A stretch of 64,000 nucleotides of DNA from Cristatella mucedo (taxonomy: Eukaryota; Bryozoa; Phylactolaemata; Cristatellidae): NCBI GenBank assembly GCA_009760855.2, contig WPIO01000253.1:1-64000 (forward strand). Direction: 5' to 3'. The position numbers were made by a program, and so were the translations under genes. Within the stretch, counting starts at the first letter, position 1; the number at the start of each line of letters is the position of its first letter. Positions 48,641 to 58,735 of the stretch are shown here, in pieces. The notes below the pieces were generated by a model that saw only the letters and a program-made list of their open reading frames with translations, did no database searches and was not told where the DNA came from.

Positions 48641-48831
48641 GCCCGAGTAGATTTAAAATAAATAGAGTGGAGCCTAGGGCGCATCGAATGACGTCGTCAA
48701 TTAAATAAATCGTCCTCTGATCAACAGTCTCGCTGACGCTCGATTGTTTCTCATCGTCCGATTTATTTAATGGCTGACGTCATTCTCGTGACCCTATTCT
48801 CCACTCCATTCATTTCATATCTTCTTGGAGT
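48641..48831. repeat. Imperfect inverted repeat (foldback) next to the viral element
   Basis: The left arm, about 48641-48713, pairs with the right arm, about 48757-48831. Examples: ATGACGTCGTCAATTAAATA against the complement of TATTTAATGGCTGACGTCAT, and GAGTGGAG against CTCCACTC farther out. Arms are about 70 bases, with mismatches and one small gap, around a 43-base loop. It lies where GC-richer host DNA changes to the AT-rich element. Confidence 0.6.
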
Positions 48832-48918
48832 TGCTTTAAGTTGACATGATTATATACGAGTAAAAAAATAGTTGCAATTAACTAAATATTTAATTAAATA
48901 AATTTGATATCTTTATAT

Positions 48919-49155
48919 ATGTCTCAAAACATTGATTACTGTATGCGACGGGAGGGTGAACAATTTAGTGAACATGCAAAACGTATTAGAAAAGAGGTAA
49001 GAAATCGTACAGGCCTTCTTCCAAAATATCCTTTTTCTAAAGATAGTTTAGATGCAATGATTGCAACTCTAAGAGCACCAACAGTTTTAAAACTAGATAA
49101 TCCTATTGCTAAGAAAACCGTTAAGGTTAACAGCGGATGGTCTTTCGATAGATAA
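48919..49155 (+). CDS. Small intact ORF at the left edge of the element
   Basis: Seventy-eight codons from ATG 48919, which follows a TATATATG context; an in-frame ATG at 48904 would add five residues. The product is basic (KRIRKEVRNRTG near the middle) and hydrophilic, with no recognised domain, signal or membrane segment. It ends 12 bases before the polymerase start region. Its small size may explain why it still reads open. Function unknown. Confidence 0.5.
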   Translation: MSQNIDYCMRREGEQFSEHAKRIRKEVRNRTGLLPKYPFSKDSLDAMIATLRAPTVLKLDNPIAKKTVKVNSGWSFDR

Positions 49156-49167
49156 TCCAAGAGGTTA

Positions 49168-52100
49168 ATGAAAATGCAAGAAACAGGTTGGTTTTTAGGA
49201 AAATTTTCTTCTGATAGTAAATTCTTAGATTATGAATATACTGGACTAGAAAAGAATGTAATTGATTTTGGCGCAATATATGATAAAGTTGGAGCAGAAT
49301 TGAAACTGGTTATTAAAGAATTACTTAAAAACAAGAGCGACTTAAAAATGACACTTGTTATTTCTCCTATTTTAGCTTCAGAAAGTGGAGCATTTAATTA
49401 TCAACAATTTGCTGGGGTAAGTAATTAAAAAATAAATAGAGTTTCAGATATTGATAGAATAATTAGAACAGAACTTGCAGCTTTTAAAAGGAGAGTTGAG
49501 GAATGGCTAGAAAAAGGTTCTAATCGGGCTATAATTGGCGTTAATGCTAGTTATGCAAAGTTTTCTTATTTTAGGCATAAATTCGGCGGTAGTTATTTAC
49601 CAATGCCAGTAGGATAAGAAAAGAAGAAATCGAAAATTAATATACAAAATGAATCAGATAATCTTTATGCTTTATGGTGTGCTTTAAGGTTTCTTCATTG
49701 GAGAGAGAATCACCCAGAATCTACTGCCGATTTAAAAGAAATATTACATGAAAAATACTCACAAAATCTTTATAGAATAGAAGAATTGTTCAATGTTAAG
49801 GAAAATTATCCTTCAAATGTATTAAATGTAGCTGACATTCCTCAATTAGCAGAACTATTTAACATAACAATTAATGTTTATGAATGTGATAATAAAATTC
49901 TAACTCCACTTATAGTAGTTGATGAAGAGAAAGAGAAGCATTTGGATCTTCTTTTGTATAGCACACCAAATAAAAACAATTTTCATTATGTAATTATTAG
50001 AAACTTTAATGGCTTATGTATAAGTAGCAAAGGATATGGAACACAGCTTTCTTGTAAAAAATGTTTGTGTAGATTTTATTCTAAAGATAAACTAGAATCA
50101 CATGTTGATGCTTGCAAACGTGGAAATGATGGTAATTCTAGAATAGGAATGCCAAGCACAGATAGTAAAAAAGGAGATGCATGTTATTTTCGAGATTATG
50201 CTAAAACGTTATGGTGTCATTATGTTGCTTATGCCGACTTTGAATGTTTACTTACAAGCAGTAGAAAAACAGATAAAGAAGATCCTACTATACCACAAGG
50301 TACTTTTCAAAAGCATATTCCTTATTCATCTGCTTATACTATTATTGATTATGAAGGAAAACAAAGAACATTTAAATTATTCAATGGTCCAAATAATGTT
50401 AGAGATGTATTAAAATGTTTGTTAGAGGAAGTTGAAAAAATAAAGAATGAAATGCAGCCTGTTCTTGATAAATACAATACATTTGATTATAGAAATTTTA
50501 ATAAAGAAGATAAGGAAGATTTTTATAATGCAACTACCTGTTATATTTGCAGCTTAGATTTAGATGGCGATAAAGTTTTAGATCATTGTCACATGACGTG
50601 AAAGTAAAGAGGAGCTGCTCATAATGTGTGCAATCTAAATCTCAGCATTAATCCTAAGAAGTGAAAAATTCCAGTATTTACCCACAACTTGAAAGGTTAT
50701 GATTCGCATTTATTAGTACATAGGTGTTTCAAGATTTAAAACTAGATAAAAAAGGTATTGCTAATAACACGGAGAAATATATAAACATTGAAATTGGCCC
50801 ACTTACTTTTAAAGTCTCTATACAAATGTTGCAAAAAGGTTTAACAGATCTTGTAAATAATGTTGTTAAATCAAGAAAACCATTAGAACAAACAAGAACA
50901 TACTTTTCTAAGTTGGAGGATAATGAATTCAATCTATTAAAAGAAAGAGGCATAATGCCTTATGAGTATACAGATTCATTTTCAATACTAGATGAAAAAT
51001 CATTACCTCCAATTAAATGTTTTTTAGCGCATTATATGATACAAACATAGATGAAAAAGACTATCATCGTGTTAAGAAAGTTTGGGCATTGATGAAGAAA
51101 ATAGATCCTGATTTGAAGATACATTAGGAAAGTACAGTGATATTCATCTAACTATGGATGTTCTTCTACTAGCCGATGTATTTCAACATTTTAGGCATCT
51201 ATATAAGAAAACTGATGATTTAGATCCAGCTAACTTCCTTACAGCTCCTGGTTTAACTTGGTCTGCAGGTTTGAGATTTTCAAAGGTTAAACTAGATTTA
51301 TTTGCAAACTTTGAACATTTTGACTTCTTTGAAAGTGCAATAAGAGGAGGAATAACACAAGCAACATGTAGACATGTTAAAGCAAACAAGGAAACGGCTT
51401 CTAATTACGATAGTGCTAAAGAGGAGAGATGGTTGCTTTATGCTGATACAAATTCGTTATATGCTACAGCGATGACACAACCACTTCCTATTTCTAATTT
51501 CAAGTTTTTAGATACACAAATAAAAGAGTTTACAACTAAAAAGATGTTATCAATAAAAGAAGATGCTGAAACAGGTTATGCTTTTGAAGTAGACATGCGC
51601 TGTCCTAATGAATTGCATGATATTTATTCTGATTATCTTATTCTCTCAATTAGAAGAAAAGTAGATGTTGAAGAACACTCTGAGTACCAAAAGAAAACAT
51701 TACTAAAAGACAATAAGAAAAAAATAGATGATTGCAAAAGTAAAGTAGAAAAACTGATTGTTGATCTAGAACCAAGAGTTAAATGTGTTATCCATTATAG
51801 AAATCTACAACTTGCTATTGAAAGAGGATATGTATTAACAAAGATACATAGAGTAATGAGTTTTTCGCAAAGTAGATGGTTGAGTGGATATATTCTTAAT
51901 AACATTGCTAGAAGAAAAGAAGCAAAAGATGAGTTTGAAGAATATTATAAACTTAAAAACAATGCATTCTTTGGAAAGACGATGGAAAATTTTAGAGAAC
52001 GAGTAAACATTGAACTATTTGATATAAAGTATGATAAAAATGTTGCAGTTTCAGATACAAGAGTAATGAGTGCGAGATTTAAAGACAGAAGGTTGTTTAA

Positions 52101-53014
52101 TCAAAATTTAGTTGGAATTGAAACGAAAAAACAGAGATCTGTCTTGATAAACCTATTTATTTGGGTTTTACAGTTCTAGATATTTCAAAACTAATAATTC
52201 AAGATTTCTATAACAATACAATAAAAAATTATTATAATTATAAAGTTACACTTGCATATACTGATATTGATTCTCTAGTCATGAAAATAATACTGATAAT
52301 GTTTATAGAGATTTTGAAAATTATTTAGATTACCTAGATGTATCTGGTTATCCTAAGAATCAAGATATATGGAAAGTAGAAGGAGCTGAACAATTTATAC
52401 CTGCTAATAAGGGAAGTCTAGGAAAGTTCAAAGATGAAATATGTGAAAAATATTCAATAGATCCAGAAACAAAAGGTTTCATTAAGGATGAGAAAGGTGT
52501 TATGATTAAAAAATCAATTTTACTTGATGAGGGTGTTTTCTTAAGACCAAAACTTTAATAAATGCAGATAGCTATTAGGAAAGATAAAGGAGTAGAAGTT
52601 AAATCTGTTAAATAGTTAAACCTGCAGTTAAAAAAGCAAAAGGAACAAAGAAAAATGTAGTACAAAAATGCTTGACACATTCTGATTACGTTGGTTGTCT
52701 TAAAACTGGATATGATGTTTATTGCAATCAATCAAGATTTCAATCTAGAAACCACCAAATTTAAACTATAACACAATCTAAGAAAGCAAAGCGCCTAGAG
52801 AGAGATTGAGTTCTCTGAGGGCGCTTTATCAAGTGAAATAATAATATTATTATTATTACTATCAGCATTTGATTCAAAAAGATACTGGTTATATTGTGGA
52901 TATTGTAGTTACGCATACGGGCATTATAAGATTGCTAAAGCTTTAAGTGAAAGTACTAATCCAGGTCATTGTGAAAAATGTAATATTGATATAGATGTCA
53001 AAAAAGAAGAATGA
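49168..53014 (+). pseudogene. Protein-primed family B DNA polymerase (Polinton-type), broken
   Basis: About 1,250 codons, the usual Polinton length. Domains in order: an N-terminal region; a CC/HC zinc-like block (CKKCLCRFY...HVDAC, about 50055-50114); exonuclease motif I YADFE (50230-50244); a DHCH block (50581-50592); the TPR-type DVLLLADVFQHF (51157-51192); palm motif A around D at 51445 (YADTNSLY); motif B NNAFFGKTMEN (about 51958-51990); motif C YTDIDSL (52257-52277); and a C-terminal AYGHYKI block (about 52912-52932). In-frame stops lie at 49426, 49615, 50599, 50605, 50662, 52556-52561 and 52613. Frame changes lie near 50720, 51040, 51130, 52170 and 52285. A LINE A tail sits at 52786-52860. 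It replicated the element from a protein primer; it is now dead. The start at 49168 is the first ATG after the upstream ORF (MKMQ; 49174 is the alternative). Confidence 0.85.
52786..52860 (+). mobile_element. 75-bp LINE A 3'-end insertion in the polymerase gene
   Basis: AAGCGCCTAGAGAGAGATTG, AGTTCTCTGAGGGCGCTTTA and an (ATT)n tail are exactly the LINE A 3' hairpin. Polymerase reading resumes immediately after the tail with the conserved C-terminal block, so this is a severely 5'-truncated insertion. Confidence 0.85.
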
Positions 53015-53147
53015 AGACACTAAACAAACAACAGTAAAGAAAGTTAGATTTGGTGATAAAGAGAAAATAGAAACAGATAAAAAATACGCTGATGCTGTGG
53101 AAGAAATTGAACTGCTCAAGAGTATAGAGAAAATAAATATAAAATAA
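52995..53147 (+). CDS. Small intact charged ORF overlapping the polymerase end
   Basis: Fifty codons from ATG 52995, overlapping the last 20 bases of the polymerase frame. The product is Lys/Glu-rich (starts MSKKKNEDTK) and has a helical C-terminal half (YADAVEEIELLKSIEK). No domain was recognised. The tight overlap is typical of compact viral genomes. Confidence 0.45.
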   Translation: MSKKKNEDTKQTTVKKVRFGDKEKIETDKKYADAVEEIELLKSIEKINIK

Positions 53148-53165
53148 TAAAAATATTCTCTTTAT

Positions 53166-53175
53166 TATAGAAATG
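53166..53175 (+). promoter_or_regulatory. TATAGAAATG start-overlapping box
   Basis: Exact TATAGAAATG whose ATG is the start of the acidic ORF at 53173. The same ten bases occur at 54619-54628 and, on the minus strand, at 60668-60659. It may be a viral TATA-like promoter very close to the start. Confidence 0.45.
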
Positions 53176-53448
53176 GAAAAAGAAAATCCAAAGTTTTTAA
53201 AAGTTGAAGCAGATTCTATTGATATAACTATTTCAGATACGGAGTCAGTATCTGATGCACAATCTGAAGATCCTGATTAAATTCCTGAATTAGAAGCAGA
53301 ATCTGAATCCGAGTCTGAACCTGGATCAGAAGCAGAACAAGAACCAGAATCAGAATCTGAATCATCTGAAGGTGACTTCTCTTATTATGGTAATGATGAT
53401 ATACCACCATTTCGAAGTGATTCTGTAAATGAAGAAACTGAATTATAA
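53173..53448 (+). pseudogene. Acidic Glu/Ser-rich small protein with one stop
   Basis: Ninety-one codons from ATG 53173, broken by an in-frame TAA at 53278. The middle is almost only Glu, Ser, Pro and Asp in a repeating pattern (EAESESESEPGSEAEQ), so it would be disordered. Acidic tracts like this occur in many viral accessory proteins, but nothing identifies its role. The minus-strand frame 53410-53228 is a shadow of the same repeat. Confidence 0.45.
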
Positions 53449-53512
53449 AAGTATTTATACTTATATAGAACTTGATATTTCAAGAATTCTAAGCTGTGAA
53501 TAATCTAGAGAA

Positions 53513-53741
53513 ATGGCAGTAAAAATCTGTCTTTAAAACTGAAAGGTAATGATCAACGCATAGTTAGACACTCACTTGATAAACTTATTCCAGATTTAGA
53601 TAGTTCATTTGTTAGTGTTCTTATAGAAATGTGTGAAGCTTCTGATAAAATAATAGAGTGTAGAGATAAGATAAATGAAATTCTTGAAGAAGCAAAAAAA
53701 TCAAAAACACCAAAAACAAAACAGGGTGTACAAATTAATTA
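53513..53741 (+). pseudogene. Small helical protein, frameshifted near the start
   Basis: ATG 53513 is preceded by TCTAGAGAAATGG, like the other starts in this element, but its frame stops after seven codons. The overlapping frame from about 53521 stays open for 73 codons (KLKGNDQRIVRHSLDKLI, EASDKIIECRDKINEILEEAK) to TAA near 53741. A one-base shift just after the start joins them. It is probably coiled-coil. Function unknown. Confidence 0.4.
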
Positions 53742-53770
53742 ATTGCATTAAATAAATTTTTATCATTACA

Positions 53771-54038
53771 TGGAAAATGAATGAAAAGTTTCAAGGATTC
53801 TTTGTTGTGATCGTGCTTTAAGAATTGCAAAAAAGTTATGTGGCTTTGATGGTGATAATAATTTTATTGATAGAAATGTATATAAGCGTATTTTGCATTA
53901 ACGGATTCAAAAATTTCTATTCTTTTACAGGTTTGCGATGAAAGTGATAAATTGGAAGAGGAAGGAAATAAATATACTGCTATATGTGGTAAATTTTATC
54001 GTATGTTTTACGACTTCAAAAAGAAAGTTATAAACTAA
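53771..54038 (+). pseudogene. Degraded small ORF, unknown
   Basis: Two frames alternate: SRILCCDRALRIAKKLCGFD upstream and VCDESDKLEEEGNKYTAICG downstream, with a stop soon after the ATG at 53771 and a shift near 53910-53935. It looks like one gene of about 85 codons. No domain was recognised. Confidence 0.35.
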
Positions 54039-54104
54039 ATTATTGTGTATTAGTTCATAGTTTTAAATCTGTGTGTATGTTATTTTTTATTATTATATAG
54101 AAAA

Positions 54105-54587
54105 ATGCAGGCAACTTCTAATGTTACTGATCCAAATCTTGCCACTAGTGCCACTCTTCTGAAATCTTACGTTGATTATCTTGTTAAATTAAGAATGACT
54201 GCATATGACCAACTAACACTTGATTCAGATATTTGATTTATGACTGATAACTCAGTTAGGAAGTTTCATCTAGATGAATGTGATATCGAATCTCAAAAAA
54301 TAATAACTGCTGGATTATCTGAGGTAACAACTAATCTTGAAACAACTGTTAGGTCTAAAGTTGACGCACTTCTAGATGATCCTTCTGAAATCTCTGGGTA
54401 TACAACATGGATTGCTTCAAGACTTCCAACTCTCTCAACAGTTATCTCACGAGTATCAGGAGTTAAACCAGATATCTCTGGGATTGTTAAAGATGAGTGT
54501 TACGCAGTTCTTCCTGATCTAACCGATGGAGTTAGTGCAAGACATATGGCAACTGCAGCAGCGTTAGAAGCACAATCTGCTGCATAA
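54105..54587 (+). pseudogene. Unknown virion-region protein, one stop
   Basis: One frame of 160 codons from ATG 54105 (TATAGAAAAATG context) with a single in-frame TGA at 54234. The product is rich in Thr/Ser/Asp with regular helices (EVTTNLETTVRSKVDALLDD) and ends in an Ala-rich tail (MATAAALEAQSAA). It has no Cys cluster, membrane segment or known motif. Confidence 0.5.
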
Positions 54588-54618
54588 TTAATTTAATTAA
54601 AACAAAATAAACAGTATT

Positions 54619-54628
54619 TATAGAAATG
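54619..54628 (+). promoter_or_regulatory. TATAGAAATG start-overlapping box
   Basis: Exact copy of the box, with its ATG being the start at 54626. Confidence 0.45.
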
Positions 54629-54922
54629 GTTTCTGTTAAAAAAAGAAGTAAGGATTGCCTCAGTGAAGTTCAAGGACAACAACATTCAAACTTTAAGATT
54701 TGTTCTTATCCAATAGGTAGAATTGAAGACATTAGATCAACATTACTAAACGCTGTAAAACTAGTTCTTGAATATAAGGCATTAAGAATCAATCACTCTG
54801 AACCAGAGATTGCAAACATATTTAGTAAAGTTAGAGACGGTTTAATCTTTGAAGAGTTTCTCAAAGACTTAAAAGTAGAAAAAATAAATAGAATTAAGTC
54901 AGAAGCTTACTCTAAAAAATAG
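54626..54922 (+). CDS. Intact 98-aa ORF, unknown
   Basis: Starts at the ATG of a TATAGAAATG box. The product is basic, with a central helix (DIRSTLLNAVKLVLEYKALR) and a charged C-terminus (KDLKVEKINRIKSEAYSKK). It is one of the few frames in the element without a lesion. It converges with and overlaps the end of the minus-strand fibre gene by about 11 bases. No family was recognised. Confidence 0.5.
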   Translation: MVSVKKRSKDCLSEVQGQQHSNFKICSYPIGRIEDIRSTLLNAVKLVLEYKALRINHSEPEIANIFSKVRDGLIFEEFLKDLKVEKINRIKSEAYSKK

Positions 54923-55975
54923 AACTAACAAAACAAATAAAGAGAGAAGTAGATAAAGGAAAGACGTATGACCTTCCCGAAAAGCTGATTAAAGAGGCTA
55001 TAGATCGGAGGACTTGGATATTTACTAATCTTGCTTGCTTAACCAAACCAATCTCAATAATTTCTAAAGCCCTTGGTGTTCTATATCCTCCATTATTTAG
55101 AATAGGATAACTATCATCAAATGATATCATTTTTGTATCACTTTCTTCAAAGATAGCAAAGTTTGTTACAGAATTAGTCAACAGCATGTAATCACCCTCC
55201 ACATCGTAATAAAGTATATTAAGTAAACCAGAATGAAGAAAGTTAGGAGAGTAGAATTTATGATAAAACTTAGTAACTATATTATCATATTCTGCAGACA
55301 ACTTATGTATAGTTATTGATATTGTTGATGTAACAGTTCTATAGTTTATTCTTTTCATATTATCATCCTATGGGACAAATGATTTATTTTCAGTTGTTCT
55401 TCCATAAACTGTATAATAAGTGTCTTCATTGATAACACTAGTTCTATCACTATTTATTCTATTAATGTCTCTTATGTTTAATGTTATCTTTGAGTAGATT
55501 GGTTTTTTAGGTTAATATCAGATAGCTTTGCTAAAGTAATATCAGTTGTGTTTTTAGATAAATTAGTAAAATTTTTAACACCTCTTGCACCATCTACTAT
55601 AAATGATTCATGATTAAAAGATCTATTTTTTCTTAGAAATGTTGAATAAGCTCTTTCTTTATGTGTGCGCTCCGTCAGTAGAGTTATTAGCAATTAATCT
55701 ATCTATTTCTAAACTTCCATCTATTGCTTGTTCTCCTTCTGTTTCAACTTTTGTATCAAGATTCTGTTTGGCGGATAAATCATTTCCATTTATTGGATAT
55801 GCTATATTTACATATTTTTTAACCTAGCAGATAAATCTCCTCTTATAATCTCATCGGAGTCTTCTCGAATATAATTATTATCAGCAAATGTTTTACTTAC
55901 AGCTTCTAATTCACTAATAGTAGAACCATTATTTGTTACTCTATTTTTACCAAGATTTAAAGTTCTATTCATTTA
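54912..55975 (-). pseudogene. Fibre-like protein 3 (repeat stalk plus C-terminal domain), broken
   Basis: The minus-strand gene starts at ATG 55975 (TATAAATGAATAG context). Its N-terminal part (MNRTLNLGKNRVTN, later DSDEIIRGDL and PINGNDLSAKQNLD) uses the same L-x-G-x-x-V-T-N and N-G-N-D pattern as the two fibre genes upstream. Three frames cover 55975-55815, about 55815-55670 and 55693-55500; then 55500-54912 continues past a TAG just before 55358. The C-terminal 148 residues (from 55358) look like a beta-rich globular end with no known match. About 350 codons when whole. A receptor-binding or attachment role is inferred from the pattern. Confidence 0.5.
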
Positions 55976-55997
55976 TAATAATCTTCTGCTAAGCATT

Positions 55998-56878
55998 TTA
56001 TATTATCGCTATATAAACAGTGATATTTAATTCTCTATCAAATAAATTTGAGCCTGATATAGAAGCTGATGATTGAACAACTTTTTTATTTGCATCAAGC
56101 ACATATCCACCGTATAGTTGATCTTGTAATGGAGTTAGTGTCGATGGAAGTGGCATTACTATACCTTTTCTTCCAGGTGTAAATTCATACAATGTTGTAA
56201 CAAAAAACAACCCTCTTGGAACAGTAGTATCAGCTACAGTAGAAACCCATCTACCACTAAGTGTTTTTCCATATAATTATGTAGTTAAAGATCCATCAAC
56301 CATTAATCTAAAACGTAATACAGCAATATTTCCATCAGATATTCTTTTTAGATAGTTAAAGTTTACACCATCATTAGGATTGACAGGGTCGTTTTCTATA
56401 AAGATATAATTACCATTCATATCTAAATTTCCATTGACAGTTCCTCCTGTTAGTTTAAGCAAATTAGGGTCCATATATAATTTAGTTGGAATATCATTAT
56501 CAGAAATAGGAGGCCCACCAACAGTTACATTTTCATTTTACATTTTACAGTCAGTGTTCCATTAATAATTCCACCAGTCTTGGGAAGTTTACTGTCTGCA
56601 TAATCTTTAGTTGCAGCATCACTAGGGTTTACAGGATTTGCTAATTCTATTATTTTATAATTTTTCATATCAATATCTCCATCAGCTGTAGTTCCTCTTG
56701 ATACTTTAGCAACACAATTGGTATCTATATACTTTCTATTTACTGCATCTCCACTATCAACAGGATCACATAAATCCTTTATTAAATTACCATTCATACT
56801 TAAACTGCCAGTAAGTATATCACCGCTCTTCTAAATGTAATTAGTTATACAAATTCCTATTCTTTGAGGTCTAAACAT
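55998..56878 (-). pseudogene. Fibre-like protein 2 with phage tail-fibre-type repeats, broken
   Basis: Minus strand from ATG 56878 (TATAGAAAATG context) to TAA 55998. It has at least three copies of a stalk repeat: SMNGNLIKDLCDPVDSGDAV, then DMKNYKIIELANPVNPSDAA, then DMNGNYIFIENDPVNPNDGV, each followed by a Tyr/Asp helix start. This is the D-M-N-G-x-x-I-x-x-L-x-x-P-x-x-x-x-D-A pattern known from phage tail fibres. The C-terminal 100 residues (from about 56280) form a beta-rich domain ending FDRELNITVYIAII. Lesions: an in-frame TAG near 56831, a frameshift near 56540 and a TAA at 56277-56279. Confidence 0.65.
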
Positions 56879-56881
56879 TTT

Positions 56882-57619
56882 CTATACAATAGTAAAAAGA
56901 AAATCAATGTAAGTTATTCCACTTGCAACAGTAAACTTATATATAGCATAATTACATGTTCCATCAATATTAATTATTAAAACTAGAGTACCACTAACTC
57001 CATAAGTAGTATCACTAGTTAATTCTACATATGCATTCGTCTTATTAGTTGCTTACATAACACCACTTACCATTCCAAAGTTAGGTAATACTCCTGGAAA
57101 GAATGTTTTAAGATTAATTACATATCCAACAGTTACTGATGTTCTTGGAGCAATAATTGGCATACCACCAGGTGTAGGTTGTAGCGTTTGAAATTTATTT
57201 CCTGTACTTCCATTAGCAGTAATATTCAAACCTATCATATCAGGATAGAATACAGTGGGATAAGTACTAGAACTTGCTCCTAAATATATAAATGTTATTT
57301 ACTTAGTACTATCCACATATTGTTTAGTTACATCAGAGTATTTTAAGTTAGAACTACCTGATATACTAACAACATTCTTAAAATTCAACTGTGATGTCAT
57401 CTTTGCATCAGTCTTTGGAAGGAATCCTGATATGTGTGAAACAGTTGCTAAATCACCTGTAACATTAGTAGCAGTACTTCCTCCAAAGTTTGAACTAAAC
57501 CCATAATCCAATCTTTTTGCATCGCCATCATTAACAGGATAGCCTAACTTAGTTGCTCTATTTCCATTTGCGTTAAGATCACTGTAAATGAATCCATTAA
57601 TCTTTCTAATTTTTTCCAT
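56882..57619 (-). pseudogene. Fibre-like protein 1 with knob-like C-terminus, two stops
   Basis: One minus-strand frame of 245 codons from ATG 57619 to TAG 56882, interrupted by TAA at 57299 and TAA at 57053. The stalk repeats are SDLNANGNRATKLGYPVNDG and QLNFKNVVSISGSSNLKYSD. After residue 107 the text is beta-rich and aromatic-poor (GGMPIIAPRTSVTVGYVINL, TYGVSGTLVLIINIDG) and ends in a strand YIDFLFTIV, like a trimeric knob domain. The fold is an inference. It is the first of three head-to-tail fibre-like genes. Confidence 0.6.
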
Positions 57620-57632
57620 TCACTTATAATAT

Positions 57633-58437
57633 ATGAAGAATAAAAAGGTAAAGGAGTTAATAATATAAAAGAAGGTGTTGATACAACAAAAGAAGTAGTG
57701 TCTGGTGTTACAACTGCAACAGAAGTTGGTTCGAAAGCGGTTATGAAGTTAGTACCTAAAGTTGCTATGAAACTGTCTTTACAAGCCTCAAACAAGATAG
57801 CAAAGATTGTTCCAAAGGTATTACAATCGTTTAAAGTCATTGGAACTGATACTAAAGCTCTAGGAGGATTTTTATCATGAGTAATAGGAATAGTAGATCT
57901 TGGTTTGTTTATAAAAGAAATTGTTGATGATGTTGTTTCTGGTAAGTATGGTCAAGTGTTTTGGAAAACAATGACAGATAATAAAGGACTCTCAAAGATG
58001 GTTGCAAGTTTAGAGGTTTAGGGTTTTACATCAATGAGATACTAATAGAAGAAGAGAAAGCAAAGAGTGATTGGTATCTTAACCCTAGTAAGTTTTTATC
58101 TGATACATTTGGAGAAGAAGTTTCTTGGGATGCAACACAACTTGGTCCAATCGCTTGGAAGAAGAACTTTCTTGAAATGAGAGGAGGTTTTCTACCTGCT
58201 ATTCCAGCTATCATTGCTAGTATAGCAAGTGTAATAGGAACAGTTGGATTAGCAGTTTCAATCACTGTAGCTGTAGCTGGATTGATAAAAAAGATAGTGG
58301 ATGAAACAATGAATACTGCTAGAGCACCTACAATTAATACTCATGAAGAAAGAATGAGTGCTTTATCACTTCAAGGTGAAAGATTAAATAATGCTATTGT
58401 AGACTTGAAAAACATGATAGAATTATTTATTAGATAA
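57633..58437 (+). pseudogene. Membrane-active virion protein (adenovirus pX/pVI-like), broken
   Basis: Plus strand. The ATG at 57633 is out of frame with the main body, which opens at about 57644 and runs through KAVMKLVPKVAMKLSLQ, a basic amphipathic stretch. It stops at TGA 57878 and again near 58018, then shifts frame at about 58015. The second half has WYLNPSKFLSD and then RGGFLPAIPAIIASIASVIG (58175-58234), a hydrophobic Gly/Ala/Ile segment preceded by Arg-Gly-Gly. That Arg-Gly-Gly-Phe-Leu-Pro-plus-hydrophobic pattern is characteristic of adenovirus and adintovirus pX-type core or membrane proteins. Role by family: DNA condensation or membrane disruption in the particle. Confidence 0.6.
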
Positions 58438-58735
58438 GGGTGTTGATATCGATCTAAGTGATAAAGTACAGAATTCAGAAGTTAAAAACAGACTGACTCA
58501 CCTTAATAAAGGAAGAGAACTTCTAGAAAAAGGAGGTGTTAGCTATAGTGAAGATTTAAAACGAGACATGCAAAAAGTAGAAGCTTCAACAGTTGGTGCA
58601 TCTAAAACGCGTGATTATAAGGCTGAAAGTGCAATGCTTCTTGCAAATTTATTTGCACAAGGTAAAAGTCAAGAAGAAACATATAATGAGATGATTAAAT
58701 TAAGAGATGAGTTGAAACGAAGATATAAGAACTAA
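58433..58735 (+). CDS. Open frame following the pX-like gene, start unclear
   Basis: About 100 codons without a stop, in a different frame from the preceding gene and overlapping its end by a few bases; no ATG near the beginning. The product is helical and charged (LNKGRELLEKGGVSYSEDLK, EETYNEMIKLRDELKRRYKN). It could be the frameshifted C-terminus of the pX-like protein or a separate gene. Its stop overlaps the stop of the minus-strand HNH gene. Confidence 0.4.
   Translation, partial: DKGVDIDLSDKVQNSEVKNRLTHLNKGRELLEKGGVSYSEDLKRDMQKVEASTVGASKTRDYKAESAMLLANLFAQGKSQEETYNEMIKLRDELKRRYKN

Noticed and set aside
52861-53014. A separate small zinc-ribbon gene
   Set aside because: The AYGHYKI context and its position directly after a LINE tail make it the displaced C-terminus of the polymerase.
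53228-53410. A minus-strand Ile/Leu/Gln-rich ORF
   Set aside because: It is the antisense shadow of the acidic Glu/Ser repeat on the plus strand.
54912-57619. A bacterial prophage or contamination, because of the phage-like fibre repeats
   Set aside because: The genes sit between Polinton genes and the block is interrupted by host LINE families; no other phage genes are present.
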